Source of the DNA: BQJU01 sp965229635
GTDB lineage: Bacteria; Bacteroidota; Bacteroidia; Chitinophagales; Saprospiraceae
Length of the DNA: 64,000 bases
Direction: 5' to 3'
NCBI GenBank assembly: GCA_965229635.1
Contig: OZ245894.1
Location: forward strand, 6,572,001-6,636,000
Part shown: positions 1-8,531 of the stretch, piece after piece
How the letters are laid out: each line of letters starts with the position of its first letter
How positions within the stretch are numbered: position 1 is the stretch's first letter
Made by a program: the position numbers and the translations under genes
The notes under the pieces: generated by a model
The model's input: only the letters and a program-made list of their open reading frames with translations
Databases searched by the model: none
What the model was told of the DNA's origin: nothing

Positions 1-93
1 ACCTCTTCATTTGCTGGCTGGATGCCGGTGCACCCAAATAACTCGTTCTTTTTTCCACTGGAAGGGCAACAAAATAGCCGGAAACCAGTATAA
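1..93 (+). CDS. possible 3' end of a gene cut by the window start
   Basis: Frame 1 is open from the first base to a TAA at 91-93 and would encode about 30 residues rich in Phe, Pro and Asn. No start is visible and no family is recognised. Thirty open codons can easily occur by chance, so this is only a possible tail of an upstream plus-strand gene. The rest of the leader up to 234 shows no clear signal. Confidence 0.25.
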   Translation, partial: TSSFAGWMPVHPNNSFFFPLEGQQNSRKPV

Positions 94-234
94 AAAAACA
101 TCTGTTTAATAAAACGACTTTTTGACCTATCCCATGATTGCAAGACCTGTGAATGAAGCCCTTCCAAACGCGTCATTCCACTTCATTATTTGCCAATCAG
201 GGATCGATCAAAGGATCAAAACTCGAAGAAAATA

Positions 235-1122
235 ATGAAGCGTTTGTTGATTGTATGCACATTGTCTGCACTTAGCTGGGCCACCTTTGCCCAATCTACC
301 CCCGTTTTCCAAACTTTTAAAGATACCCGGGTCATCAACACCCATTCCGTTGAAACCTTGCCGAAGCGTAAGCTGGATGTACGTATCGGCCACCGCTTTG
401 GAGATATAGCCGGGGATAACGGTGGCTTTCAAACCATGTTTGGACTGGAAAATGCCACTGATGTAATGATCGGTGCGGAATATGGCTTTACCAACCACAT
501 CACCGGGGGACTTTATCGCACCAAGGGAGCCGGCTCTACGCCAGAGGGAAACACGGGGCTACGACAGATGCTCAATGGCATTCTCAAGATTCGTTTGTTG
601 CAACAAACCCAACAGCCCGGCGTACCGGTTAGCATCACAGTAGTGGGCGTATCCTCGATGTCTGCCGCCAAAAAGATTGATGACAATCCGGATCTGATCC
701 GCAGTTTTCCGGAATTCAAACACCGCTTTGCCAATAACGTGCAGCTGCTCATCGCACGCAAATTTAGCGATGCGTTTTCGCTACAGCTCATTCCTTCTTA
801 TACCCACCGCAACCTGGTGACCTTTGACGATGAAAATGGTATTTTTGCCATGGGATTTGCCAGTCGCATACAACTGACCAAGGTGTTTGGCTTTTTGATT
901 GATGCGACCTTCCCGTTTTCCGAGCGCCGTACGGCGGCAAATGGGTACTATCCCGCCATTGGGTTGGGATTAGAGATCGATACAGGTGGGCACGTCTTTC
1001 AGGTTAACCTGACCAACGCCACCGGTATCATGGAAACCGACTACGTGCCCTATACCACCTCCAACTGGGGGGACGGACAGTACCGTTTGGGTTTCACCAT
1101 TTCCCGTGTATTTAACCTCTAA
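235..1122 (+). CDS. DUF5777-family outer-membrane beta-barrel protein
   Basis: The start is taken at the ATG at 235, not the in-frame ATG at 190. From 235 the protein opens with MKRLL, a hydrophobic stretch and an Ala-Gln cleavage site, a typical Bacteroidota signal peptide. The mature part is about 275 residues of alternating short aromatic/hydrophobic strands ending in Phe-Asn-Leu, as expected for an outer-membrane barrel. The pattern, including the early segment on naming the barrel's own rotation (VRIGHRFGDI), resembles DUF5777. The next gene, 30 bp downstream, encodes a c-type cytochrome. A role in periplasmic or outer-membrane electron transfer is inferred from that neighbour; no biochemical role is known to me. 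Confidence 0.75.
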   Translation: MKRLLIVCTLSALSWATFAQSTPVFQTFKDTRVINTHSVETLPKRKLDVRIGHRFGDIAGDNGGFQTMFGLENATDVMIGAEYGFTNHITGGLYRTKGAGSTPEGNTGLRQMLNGILKIRLLQQTQQPGVPVSITVVGVSSMSAAKKIDDNPDLIRSFPEFKHRFANNVQLLIARKFSDAFSLQLIPSYTHRNLVTFDDENGIFAMGFASRIQLTKVFGFLIDATFPFSERRTAANGYYPAIGLGLEIDTGGHVFQVNLTNATGIMETDYVPYTTSNWGDGQYRLGFTISRVFNL

Positions 1123-1152
1123 TGCCCATCCCCAACGATTAAATTTGCAGTA

Positions 1153-2175
1153 ATGAGAATTTTTGTTCCAATTATACTTTTATCCTCCACGTTCTTTCTG
1201 AGCAATGAATGGCTAAAAACGCCGACACTGGTGGTCAGTGAAGAAACGCCTGTTTCCAAAGTCTTGCTGGAACTGGGAGATGCTCCGGCCGATCACCTGC
1301 CCGATCTGTCCATCGATGGTGCCTCCGCCGAAGTAGGTCGCGATATTGTGTTGACCGGTGTAGCCCAAAAACCGGGCTGGGGTAAGACCAACAAGCAGAG
1401 TAACCATTTTGTGTGTAGCTCCTGCCACAACATTGAACGCGAAGATCCCGATCTGAGCATCTCCGATCCGCAGGCCCGTCTGGAATACGTTCGCGACCAC
1501 AACCTGCCTTTCTTGCAGGGTACAACGCTCTACGGAGCCGTCAATCGCACCTCTTTTTACAATGGGGACTATGAAAAAAAATACGGCGCCCTGGTCGAGC
1601 CCGCCCGCAACAACCTGCGCGAAGCCATCCAGCTTTGTGCCGTTGAATGTTCGCAGGGACAGGCGCTGCAACCCTGGGAAATGGAATCGGTACTGGCTTA
1701 CCTGTGGACCATTGAGCTAAAGCTCAAAGACCTCAACATTTCCGATAAGGAACTCAATAAAATCAACCAGGCACTGCAACAAAACAGCATGACGGTGGAG
1801 GCCATCAAAATGATCAAAAGCAAATACCTGGCCGGTTCGCCCGCTACATTTGTTACACCACCCGATGACCGCAAGGAAGGTTACCCGCTCGAAGGCAATG
1901 CTGACAATGGCAAACTCATCTATGACCTGAGCTGCCTGCACTGCCACGCAAACGAACGCTATTCCTTTTTTGAATTGGACAGCTCTCGCTTCTCTTTTCA
2001 GTTTTTGGAGCGCCACATGCCGCGCTACACCCGTTATTCGGTATACCAGGTAGCGCGCTGGGGTACCTCCCCTATTCCCGGTAAGATGGCGTATATGCCC
2101 AACTACACCAAGGAAAAGATGAGCGACCAGCAAATGGAAGACCTGCGGGCCTATATCGATAAAATGTCGAAGTAA
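1153..2175 (+). CDS. di-haem c-type cytochrome, exported
   Basis: This 340-residue protein begins with an uncleaved or cleaved hydrophobic leader (about residues 1-18). It carries two CxxCH haem-c sites, CSSCH at 88-92 and CLHCH at 261-265, so it should bind two covalent haems in the periplasm. The later Met residues in the C-terminal third (GKMAYMPNY) could supply the distal ligand of the second haem. The start lies 30 bp after the DUF5777 gene with no terminator between, so co-transcription is likely. The redox partner is unknown. It could be a low-potential electron carrier or part of a diheme oxidase/peroxidase-like system, but the MauG/CcpA domain layout is not obvious. Confidence 0.8.
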   Translation: MRIFVPIILLSSTFFLSNEWLKTPTLVVSEETPVSKVLLELGDAPADHLPDLSIDGASAEVGRDIVLTGVAQKPGWGKTNKQSNHFVCSSCHNIEREDPDLSISDPQARLEYVRDHNLPFLQGTTLYGAVNRTSFYNGDYEKKYGALVEPARNNLREAIQLCAVECSQGQALQPWEMESVLAYLWTIELKLKDLNISDKELNKINQALQQNSMTVEAIKMIKSKYLAGSPATFVTPPDDRKEGYPLEGNADNGKLIYDLSCLHCHANERYSFFELDSSRFSFQFLERHMPRYTRYSVYQVARWGTSPIPGKMAYMPNYTKEKMSDQQMEDLRAYIDKMSK

Positions 2176-2195
2176 TACACCAAAATTGTACGGAC

Positions 2196-2227
2196 TTGCA
2201 TCTGTGGGGGCAACATCGTTATCTTTG
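2196..2227 (+). promoter_or_regulatory. Bacteroidota-type promoter for the 2288 gene
   Basis: TTG at 2196-2198, a 21-bp spacer and TATCTTTG at 2220-2227 match the -33/-7 (TTG / TAnnTTTG) consensus of the Bacteroidota housekeeping sigma factor. The predicted transcript start near 2234 gives a leader of about 54 nt. Confidence 0.6.
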
Positions 2228-2287
2228 GTGCAGAGTATGTTAAAAGTTCATACTTGAGGTCTAAAAACGAAATTTTATCATACTCGT

Positions 2288-2734
2288 ATGAAAAAAATAG
2301 GTTTTACGTTATTGTGCGCACTTTTTCTGATTCCCACTATCGCGCAAAAAGGTCTGGATGGCCGTTGGGAAGGTACGCTTACGCAAAATGGTACTCAGTC
2401 GGACCAGAAATTTCAATTGGTGATCGAAGTAGATGGCTCAGAAGTGAGAGGGCGAACTTACCTCTTTCTGGAAGACAAACGCGTGGTGGAAATCGACTTT
2501 ACCGGCCGCTATTATTTTGATCAATCCATCTATTTTGAGGAAGTAGAAATTCCGGAAGGTATGGACGTTTCCCTCATTCCTCCATTTTTGCGAAAGTTTC
2601 AGGCCATTTACAACCGCAGTATTTTTGGGTCCACCCTGGAAGGCTACTGGCAGGAAGTGACGGATGATATTATGGGTCAAAAGCGTTCGAGAGGCCGGAT
2701 CTTTTTAAAGAAAATTACGGGGAATAAGGCTTAG
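2288..2734 (+). CDS. small secreted protein of unknown function
   Basis: The 148-residue product has a signal peptide ending in Ile-Ala-Gln (about residues 1-20) and a mature part of about 128 residues. Its G-W-E-G-x-L pattern is common in small lipocalin-like or DUF-type periplasmic beta proteins of Bacteroidota (compare 'GRWEGTLTQ'). It has its own promoter at 2196-2227 and no close neighbours on the same strand. I cannot name the family. The acidic, Tyr/Phe-rich strands and absence of cysteines suggest a small extracytoplasmic beta-barrel or jelly roll, which is inference only. Confidence 0.7.
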   Translation: MKKIGFTLLCALFLIPTIAQKGLDGRWEGTLTQNGTQSDQKFQLVIEVDGSEVRGRTYLFLEDKRVVEIDFTGRYYFDQSIYFEEVEIPEGMDVSLIPPFLRKFQAIYNRSIFGSTLEGYWQEVTDDIMGQKRSRGRIFLKKITGNKA

Positions 2735-2887
2735 AACATTGGATGCAATACCTTCCCCATGCGGTAATGTCTCGCCATTCTAATATCAATCTTATAGGTA
2801 AGGTTGAAATACTCCATTGATTCAAGTTAAAGAATACCTGCCAGAAGTCATATTACAATAATAATTTTAAAGTTTAACTTTAATTTC

Positions 2888-2918
2888 TTGCGTGTTCTGT
2901 GTTATTAAAATAACTTGC
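2888..2918 (+). promoter_or_regulatory. candidate promoter of the T9SS metalloprotease
   Basis: TTG at 2888-2890, a 20-bp spacer and TAACTTGC at 2911-2918 approximate the TTG/TAnnTTTG promoter. If used, transcription starts near 2925. That would exclude the in-frame TTG at 2915 as start codon and leave the ATG at 2946 as the first available start. Confidence 0.45.
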
Positions 2919-2945
2919 GCACATTACTTTACCAAAATCTCTCAG

Positions 2946-5194
2946 ATGAAAAACATTGTCTTGTCTTGTCTTGTCTTGTCTTGTCTTGTTGTCTAATGCC
3001 ATCCTTACTTCAAGCTCAATTTAATGTAGGAAGCAATGACATTCCTCTCCTTTCCTCTCAAGAAAACAAGCTTGCTGCTCTATTTGATGATTATTCCGTC
3101 ATCCAACTTGAGTCCAAGGATCTAAACAATCACTTAAAAAATCAAACTTCCAGTGCGTCCATCCTTTTGATGGCTGGTGATAGTACCTGGCTGTTGGAAC
3201 TAGAAGAAAATGAAATCCGATCCAGCGATATGATCATCATGCGATCCACTTTATCAGGAGATTTCATTGATCAGAAAGGCGAATGTAATACCTATAAGGG
3301 GTATGTAAATAATGATACCAATCAAATTGCCAGATTTTTCATTAGTGAAAGGGAAATCAGTGGCTATTTCGTTAGCTATGGCAAACAATTTGAAATTGAT
3401 CCAGCACCGGACTTATTACAGGAGCCCTTCGACCCCAGCCTACAGGATACTTACGTACTTTATGAAAGTACCGCCCGCCTTGACACTTCTGATTTTATTT
3501 GCTTAACGGAAGTGGATACTATTGTTCCCTCTGGCTCATTTAACGAGAATCTGGACTGGAGAACCGATTGCGATGAATTATCAGATTTGGACTGGAATAA
3601 TAACCCTAGGTATATTGAACTGGCAGTTGAAACTGACTGGGATTTTTTTCAAATGTACGGTGGAGATATTTCTCTTCCTCCAGAACAAAGAAAAGAGCTA
3701 GTTATTGATGAAATAGAGCGAAGAATAAACGAGATTGATGGATTGTATGCACAATTCAATTTGTACGTTATTTTGACCTATGTACACCTGTGGGATGTAC
3801 CCGCTACAACCGATGACCCTTATGATTACGATGGTTTAGAGGCTAACTGGGATCAAGTGAAAAACTATTGGAACAATAATCTGACAAATGTACATAGAGA
3901 TCATGTACATTTTTTTTCAGGTAAAGAACTTGATGGATTTGGGGTGGTAAATGGACCGGGGATACCAAGTCTTTGTGGGTCGGACAACCCTGTTTATGCT
4001 ACACATGATAATGGCCACTACTGGAGCTGGTCATACTCGGTATCATCAGAAGAAACAAGTACAAATTCAAATAAAGACTTATGGCAAGCAGCAGCTCACG
4101 AAATTGGTCATACAATGGATATTCCGCATATTTGTAAATGTGGGATTATGGATAGTGGGCAAGATTGCATGAATGCTGGACCTTGTCCCGCAAATTATAA
4201 TGCTTCCAATTTTGCAGATACTACTAAAAGACTAATATGTAAGTATCTAAATGGATTAAATGGACCTTACAGTAGGTCTAACGATGCTTGCCTGGTCGAA
4301 CCACCACCACTTAATTATGCATTTGACCTCATCCTGGAAGCAAACCAGGTTGTGATTGGAAATTTTGGGGAAGTAGTCTGCGCAGGAGATACTATTAAAG
4401 CAACCTTCTACAACCAGTTTGATCCCTACACCAACATCAGTTGGAGTTATAACAACCTCACACTACTCAATGATCCTGCTGCCAATATTAAAGAATTTCA
4501 AACGACTACAACAGGTGACGCCTCGATCAGTGTCACTTTTGATTATCAGGGGCAAACGGTGACCTATGAAAGGCGTTTCCACATTGGCCCACCTACTGAA
4601 CTGATGGGACCATACGGTATTCAAATAACCCCCAACTCTTCACCTGGCACCTGGGATATTTTCTTTTACGAAGTTTCCTACGCCACGTTTTACGCCTATC
4701 GGATTGACGGATTTAATGCATTTGGACAGCCTATTTTTTCAGAATCCGGAACAACAACTGAGTTAAATCCTTTTTACACCATTCCCAATGATATCTGTGT
4801 CCAGGTGACGATGCGGGCCGGCAATGATTGTGGAGTGTCCAGCCAATACGTGCAATTTGATATTTGCCCTCCCGGCTACAGCGGAGGTCCATTTAGAGCC
4901 GCAGATACCGATCAACAAACCAATGTCAGAAAGTCTTCCCCAAGCAAATCAAATGCTCAACAAGAGGTCATTCTGTTTCCCAACCCTACGTCAAAATGGC
5001 TTACGGTTCAAATAAGCAATCAACAAATTATTGAATCCTATGATCTATTTGATGCACAAGGCCAAAAAATTGGTAGTGATCGCCCTAACAAACAAGCCCT
5101 GCAAATCCGGATGCCGGAAATTGCCGGAGTCTACTGGATAAGGCTACAGACTTCTACCGGTTCTTTGTTGAAAAAGATTATCGTTAATAATTGA
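2946..5194 (+). CDS. T9SS-secreted M12/reprolysin-like metalloprotease, phase-variable, OFF as sequenced
   Basis: The body encodes a secreted zinc protease. The zinc site HEIGHTMDIPH (HExxHxxxxxH) is near residue 385 and is followed by a Met-turn (CGIMD). The last 75 or so residues are a type A T9SS sorting domain (LFPNPTSKW start, basic-hydrophobic end). The natural start is the ATG at 2946, giving M-K-N-I-V-L-S-C-L, but as sequenced this frame hits TAA at 2994-2996 after 16 codons. The protease frame is open from 2915 (TTG) and has an ATG at 2996. Removing one TTGTC unit, or adding two, joins the 2946 ATG to the protease frame and makes a signal peptide ending in Gln-Ala-Gln. The stop and the 2996 ATG overlap (TAATG), so re-initiation could give a leaderless form. 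A sequencing slip in the repeat is the main alternative. Confidence 0.8.
2956..2989 (+). repeat. TTGTC pentanucleotide repeat inside signal-peptide codons
   Basis: Six perfect TTGTC units (2956-2985) are followed by a partial TTGT (2986-2989). The tract lies 10 bp after the ATG at 2946. Because the unit length is not a multiple of three, gain or loss of a unit switches the reading frame of the downstream metalloprotease. This is the classic arrangement of a contingency (phase-variable) locus. Confidence 0.9.
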
Positions 5195-5201
5195 TGAAAA
5201 A

Positions 5202-5246
5202 ACCAGATGGGAGTTGGGGAGCCTCCTTTTCTCATCTGGTCTTTCA
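5202..5246 (+). terminator. stem-loop between the two T9SS genes
   Basis: ACCAGATG at 5202-5209 pairs with CATCTGGT at 5233-5240, with partly complementary GGAG/CTCC inside the loop and a pyrimidine-rich TCTTTCACTTTT tail. It sits just after the protease stop and is consistent with an intrinsic terminator, though the U-tract is interrupted. Confidence 0.5.
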
Positions 5247-5264
5247 CTTTTACCTCATATTGCT

Positions 5265-6857
5265 ATGAAAATCCTGTATCAACAACAATGGTTACTTCCA
5301 GCTTTACTGCTGTGTTTTTTGGTCCAATGTGCCTGGAGCCAGGCTCCGAATATAGCATGGCAGTTGTCGCTGGGAGATACCAATCACGATTTTGTTGAAA
5401 AAATGATTCCCACCCACGATGAGGGCTTGCTGATACTTACCCGCGTTGACCCTCCAACTGATCCTGACGAAGAATTTGATGCCGGAGACATTAAAATATA
5501 TAAACTCAATAAAAATCGGGATATCGAATGGACGCGGGTTTTTCGAGGCCCCAGTACGGAACATCCCGTTGATGCTTGTGAAATAGAAGATGGCTTTATG
5601 GTCGCGGTATCCTCGCCATCAAAGGAAGAAGATTTTTCGGAAAATTATGGATCAAGCGATATCTGGATTCTTAAAATCACCCACAACGGAGATCTGGTAT
5701 GGAAAAGGAATTACGGCGGTTCCGGTCCGGATGCTCCTGATAGAATCCTTGCGCTCACCGAGCAACGCTTTCTGATAGTAGGCTATACAAATTCACCGGA
5801 CCATGATGTACAAAATCTTTATGGTGAAGGTGATGTCTGGTTGTTTGAAATCAATGAAAATGGGGACATCCTCCGGTCAAAAAGTTTTGGTGGGTCAAAA
5901 ACAGATGCACTGCACGATGCTCTAGTCCTGAGTAATGGCAACTTAATATTGGTCGGAGAATCTGCCAGTAGTGACCACGATGTACCCGAAAATTCAGGAG
6001 AAGCCGATGGCTGGGTATTAGAACTGGATGAACACTGGAATATTCTGACCAATAGAGTATATGGTGGCCCTAAAGTTGATTATTTTTCTTCTATCGTTGA
6101 GGACAATGATGGCTTTGTAATTGCAGGTTCAGCCTACTCTGACAATGTAGGTATTCCTAATAATGATGACCTATTAGGAAGGGATTTGTGGTTGCTTAAA
6201 CTCAATAATTACCGAACTAGGGTTTGGAGTCGACTTTATGGTGGTTCCAAATTTGAATATGCCAGTAGCATTAAGTGGTTTAACAACCAATTAATTGTTT
6301 TTGGAAGCACGCTTTCTAACGATGGAGACATTAGTCATCAATTTGGATTTGGAGTTGCCTTCTGGCTTCTCTTGCTGGACAAAAATGGTATTTTGATTTG
6401 GGAAAAAACCTTTGGAGGCACGAGTGGAGAATTCGCCAGAGATTTGCTGATTAATGAGCGGGGGGAAATTATTATGCTTGGTGAAACAGATTCTGATGAC
6501 GGAGATGTGGTCCCTACCCCTAATGTGCCTTTCAATAAAAATGTTTGGCTGGTGGGGCTCACTTCTATTTTCCCGGATACCCTAACTAATGGTTGTCAAG
6601 ATTTTGTCCTGGCCCCAAATCCGGTAGTACACGACCAGCAGTTACAATGTCATTTTTCAGAATCCGTTTCCCTGTCTGCCCAATTGGACTTTTTTAATAC
6701 GGCGGGGCAAAAGATTGGTACAACTCAATCGGTTGAACTGGTGGGCAAGAATCCAGGCATTGACCTACCTTCCACCTTGGTTTCCGGTACTTATTTTGTG
6801 AAAATTACTACGCCACAGGAGAGTTGTATTCAAAAAATTGTAGTTTCCCAACAGTAA
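5265..6857 (+). CDS. T9SS-secreted protein with beta-propeller-like repeats
   Basis: The start at 5265 is preferred over an in-frame ATG at 5214 because it begins a signal peptide (MKILYQQQW... ending Trp-Ser-Gln). The mature 500-residue protein contains about six repeats of 60-70 residues with the pattern GG(S/P)..D....I......I.G...S.D.D (e.g. GGSKTDALHDALVLSNGNLI). This resembles SBBP/Kelch-type propeller blades. The last 80 or so residues form a type A sorting domain (LAPNPVVHDQQLQ...; SGTYFVKI). It is probably an extracellular, surface-attached binding protein; the ligand is unknown. It converges on the flavoenzyme gene with a 9-bp gap. Confidence 0.8.
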   Translation: MKILYQQQWLLPALLLCFLVQCAWSQAPNIAWQLSLGDTNHDFVEKMIPTHDEGLLILTRVDPPTDPDEEFDAGDIKIYKLNKNRDIEWTRVFRGPSTEHPVDACEIEDGFMVAVSSPSKEEDFSENYGSSDIWILKITHNGDLVWKRNYGGSGPDAPDRILALTEQRFLIVGYTNSPDHDVQNLYGEGDVWLFEINENGDILRSKSFGGSKTDALHDALVLSNGNLILVGESASSDHDVPENSGEADGWVLELDEHWNILTNRVYGGPKVDYFSSIVEDNDGFVIAGSAYSDNVGIPNNDDLLGRDLWLLKLNNYRTRVWSRLYGGSKFEYASSIKWFNNQLIVFGSTLSNDGDISHQFGFGVAFWLLLLDKNGILIWEKTFGGTSGEFARDLLINERGEIIMLGETDSDDGDVVPTPNVPFNKNVWLVGLTSIFPDTLTNGCQDFVLAPNPVVHDQQLQCHFSESVSLSAQLDFFNTAGQKIGTTQSVELVGKNPGIDLPSTLVSGTYFVKITTPQESCIQKIVVSQQ

Positions 6858-6866
6858 AAAATCCTA

Positions 6867-8141
6867 CTAATCCAGCGGCTTCAGCACTCCCAGTTGCTGG
6901 CATTCCTCCACGGAAGTGCACCCCGCCAATCCCATATTCAACTCAAAATCAGCCATGAGGTGTTTAAACACAGCCTCTACGCCCGCTTGCCCGGCCAATG
7001 CCAATCCGTACACATAGGGCCGACCGATGCACACTGCTTTTGCACCCAAGGCAAGTGCTTTCAGCACATCTGCGCCACAACGCACGCCACTGTCCATCAA
7101 AACGGGAATTTGTCCATTGACCGCCTCAACGATTCCGGGTAAAGCTTCAATCGTACTGATCGCCCCATCTACCTGACGGCCGCCGTGATTGGAACAAATG
7201 ATGCCATCCATGCCGGCATCGACGGCCTTGCGGGCATCGTCGGGATGTAGAATGCCTTTGAGGATGATGGGTAAAGAAGTATGCTCGCGCAAAAAGGGTA
7301 ATTCCTCCCAGCGAATGGATGGACGAGAGTAAATGCTCACAAACTTGCGCACCGCCTTTAGCGGACGATCAGAGCGAAGATTTTCCCAAAAGCCCCCCGG
7401 ATAATTGGCCTTTAAGGCAATAACCGATCGAATCAATTCCCAGGTGAGTTGTCTTTTGGGCGTGACCGCCATGGTTGGGTCCGGTTCATCCAGCAACCGC
7501 TGAAAAACGGGATCGCTGGTGTATTGAGCAATGCCTTTGCCTCGTAAAAACGGCAGGTAAGCCTGATCCAAATCCTGAATGCGCCAGCCCAGCATGGTCG
7601 TATCCAGCGTGACCACAATCGCCGTGCAGCCACATTTCTCCGCTCGCTGCAAAAAACTGGCAACCAGGTCATTGGACTTGCTCCAATACAGTTGAAACCA
7701 ACGCGGACTATCGCCCAATTCAGCAGCACAATCTTCCATCGCTACGGAAGCCTGATTAGAGAAAATCATGGGTACACCCAACTCCTTCAAAGCCCTCGCC
7801 ACCGCCAGGTCCGCCTCCTTATGCGCCAGATCAAGCACACCCACCGGACTCGCCAATAACGGAGCCGGTAATCGCTGACCAAACAGCTCAATACTAGTAT
7901 CCCTTTCCGAAACATCCCGCAACATGCGCGGCACAACCCGGTATTGCTTAAACCCTTCCCGGTTGTTGACAATGCTGGTACCAATACCGGCACCTCCGGC
8001 CACATAGGCATAAGCCTCCGCACTCATTCTGGCTTTTGCCAATTTCTCCAATTCATTCAAATCCACCGGAAGCAAAGGTTTTTGACCACCCATACCGGCG
8101 ATATAAATGTCTTTCTGTAAATCAACTGCGGAAAAGTTCAT
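6867..8141 (-). CDS. FMN-dependent alpha-hydroxy-acid oxidase, lactate 2-monooxygenase/lactate oxidase-like
   Basis: The 424-residue cytoplasmic TIM-barrel enzyme should oxidise an L-2-hydroxy acid such as lactate using FMN. Family signatures are present in order: the N-terminal AYVAGGAG (about 43-50), WFQLYW (about 151-156), the FMN-binding lysine in ILKGI (about 292-296), and the catalytic SNHGGRQ (about 316-322). Near the C-terminus GADVLKALALGAKAVCIGRP holds the phosphate-binding region. The IAGMGGQKP start and length are closer to lactate 2-monooxygenase than to glycolate oxidase; the exact substrate cannot be read from sequence. It is a single gene flanked downstream by a convergent neighbour 9 bp away. 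Confidence 0.85.
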   Translation of the reverse strand: MNFSAVDLQKDIYIAGMGGQKPLLPVDLNELEKLAKARMSAEAYAYVAGGAGIGTSIVNNREGFKQYRVVPRMLRDVSERDTSIELFGQRLPAPLLASPVGVLDLAHKEADLAVARALKELGVPMIFSNQASVAMEDCAAELGDSPRWFQLYWSKSNDLVASFLQRAEKCGCTAIVVTLDTTMLGWRIQDLDQAYLPFLRGKGIAQYTSDPVFQRLLDEPDPTMAVTPKRQLTWELIRSVIALKANYPGGFWENLRSDRPLKAVRKFVSIYSRPSIRWEELPFLREHTSLPIILKGILHPDDARKAVDAGMDGIICSNHGGRQVDGAISTIEALPGIVEAVNGQIPVLMDSGVRCGADVLKALALGAKAVCIGRPYVYGLALAGQAGVEAVFKHLMADFELNMGLAGCTSVEECQQLGVLKPLD

Positions 8142-8531
8142 GATGGGAATAGGTTTTAGGGAGTAGGACTTAGGTTTTGGGCGTTAGGATTTAGGAAGAA
8201 AGGTGGAAGAAATGACGGGCTTACTTGCCCAATCATTTCTTCCAAACAGCTAAATTTTAAGTGATAAAGTGCAGATACCAGCAGAGCGGAGCAGAATTTC
8301 CAGGATTTTAGAATTTACAGAATGAGGTATGGTTTGTCTTTCTTGTGCCGTTTGAAATAAACCTTATAAACAACATAAACCTCCATAAACCGCCTCAACT
8401 CTACACCGCCGCCTCCGTCTAAACTTTAAACTCTAAACACTCCCCTCTAAACTCCTTCGGGCGACGAAGCCTGTGGCGAAGTCGACTCCACTCTAAACTC
8501 CTACACTCTAAACACTAAACTTTAAACTCCC
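8142..8531. repeat. 390-bp intergenic tract of degenerate TTTAGG/CTCTAAAC repeats
   Basis: No gene is visible. The left end (8155-8205) is built from variants of GTTTTAGG/ACTTAGG. The right part (8395-8530) contains many CTCTAAAC, CTTTAAAC and CCTCTAAACTCC words, so the two ends are roughly complementary. Between them, 8284-8328 on the minus strand resembles the dispersed CTGCAAATT...GAATTCTGCTC repeat found at 16205 and 43163. Similar tracts lie at 10100-10310 and 43020-43230. Confidence 0.7.

Noticed and set aside
2915..2945. TTG at 2915 as start codon of the metalloprotease
   Set aside because: It lies inside the likely -7 promoter element and would place a charged, non-signal sequence before the hydrophobic stretch. 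The ATG at 2946 gives a proper signal peptide after a repeat-number change.
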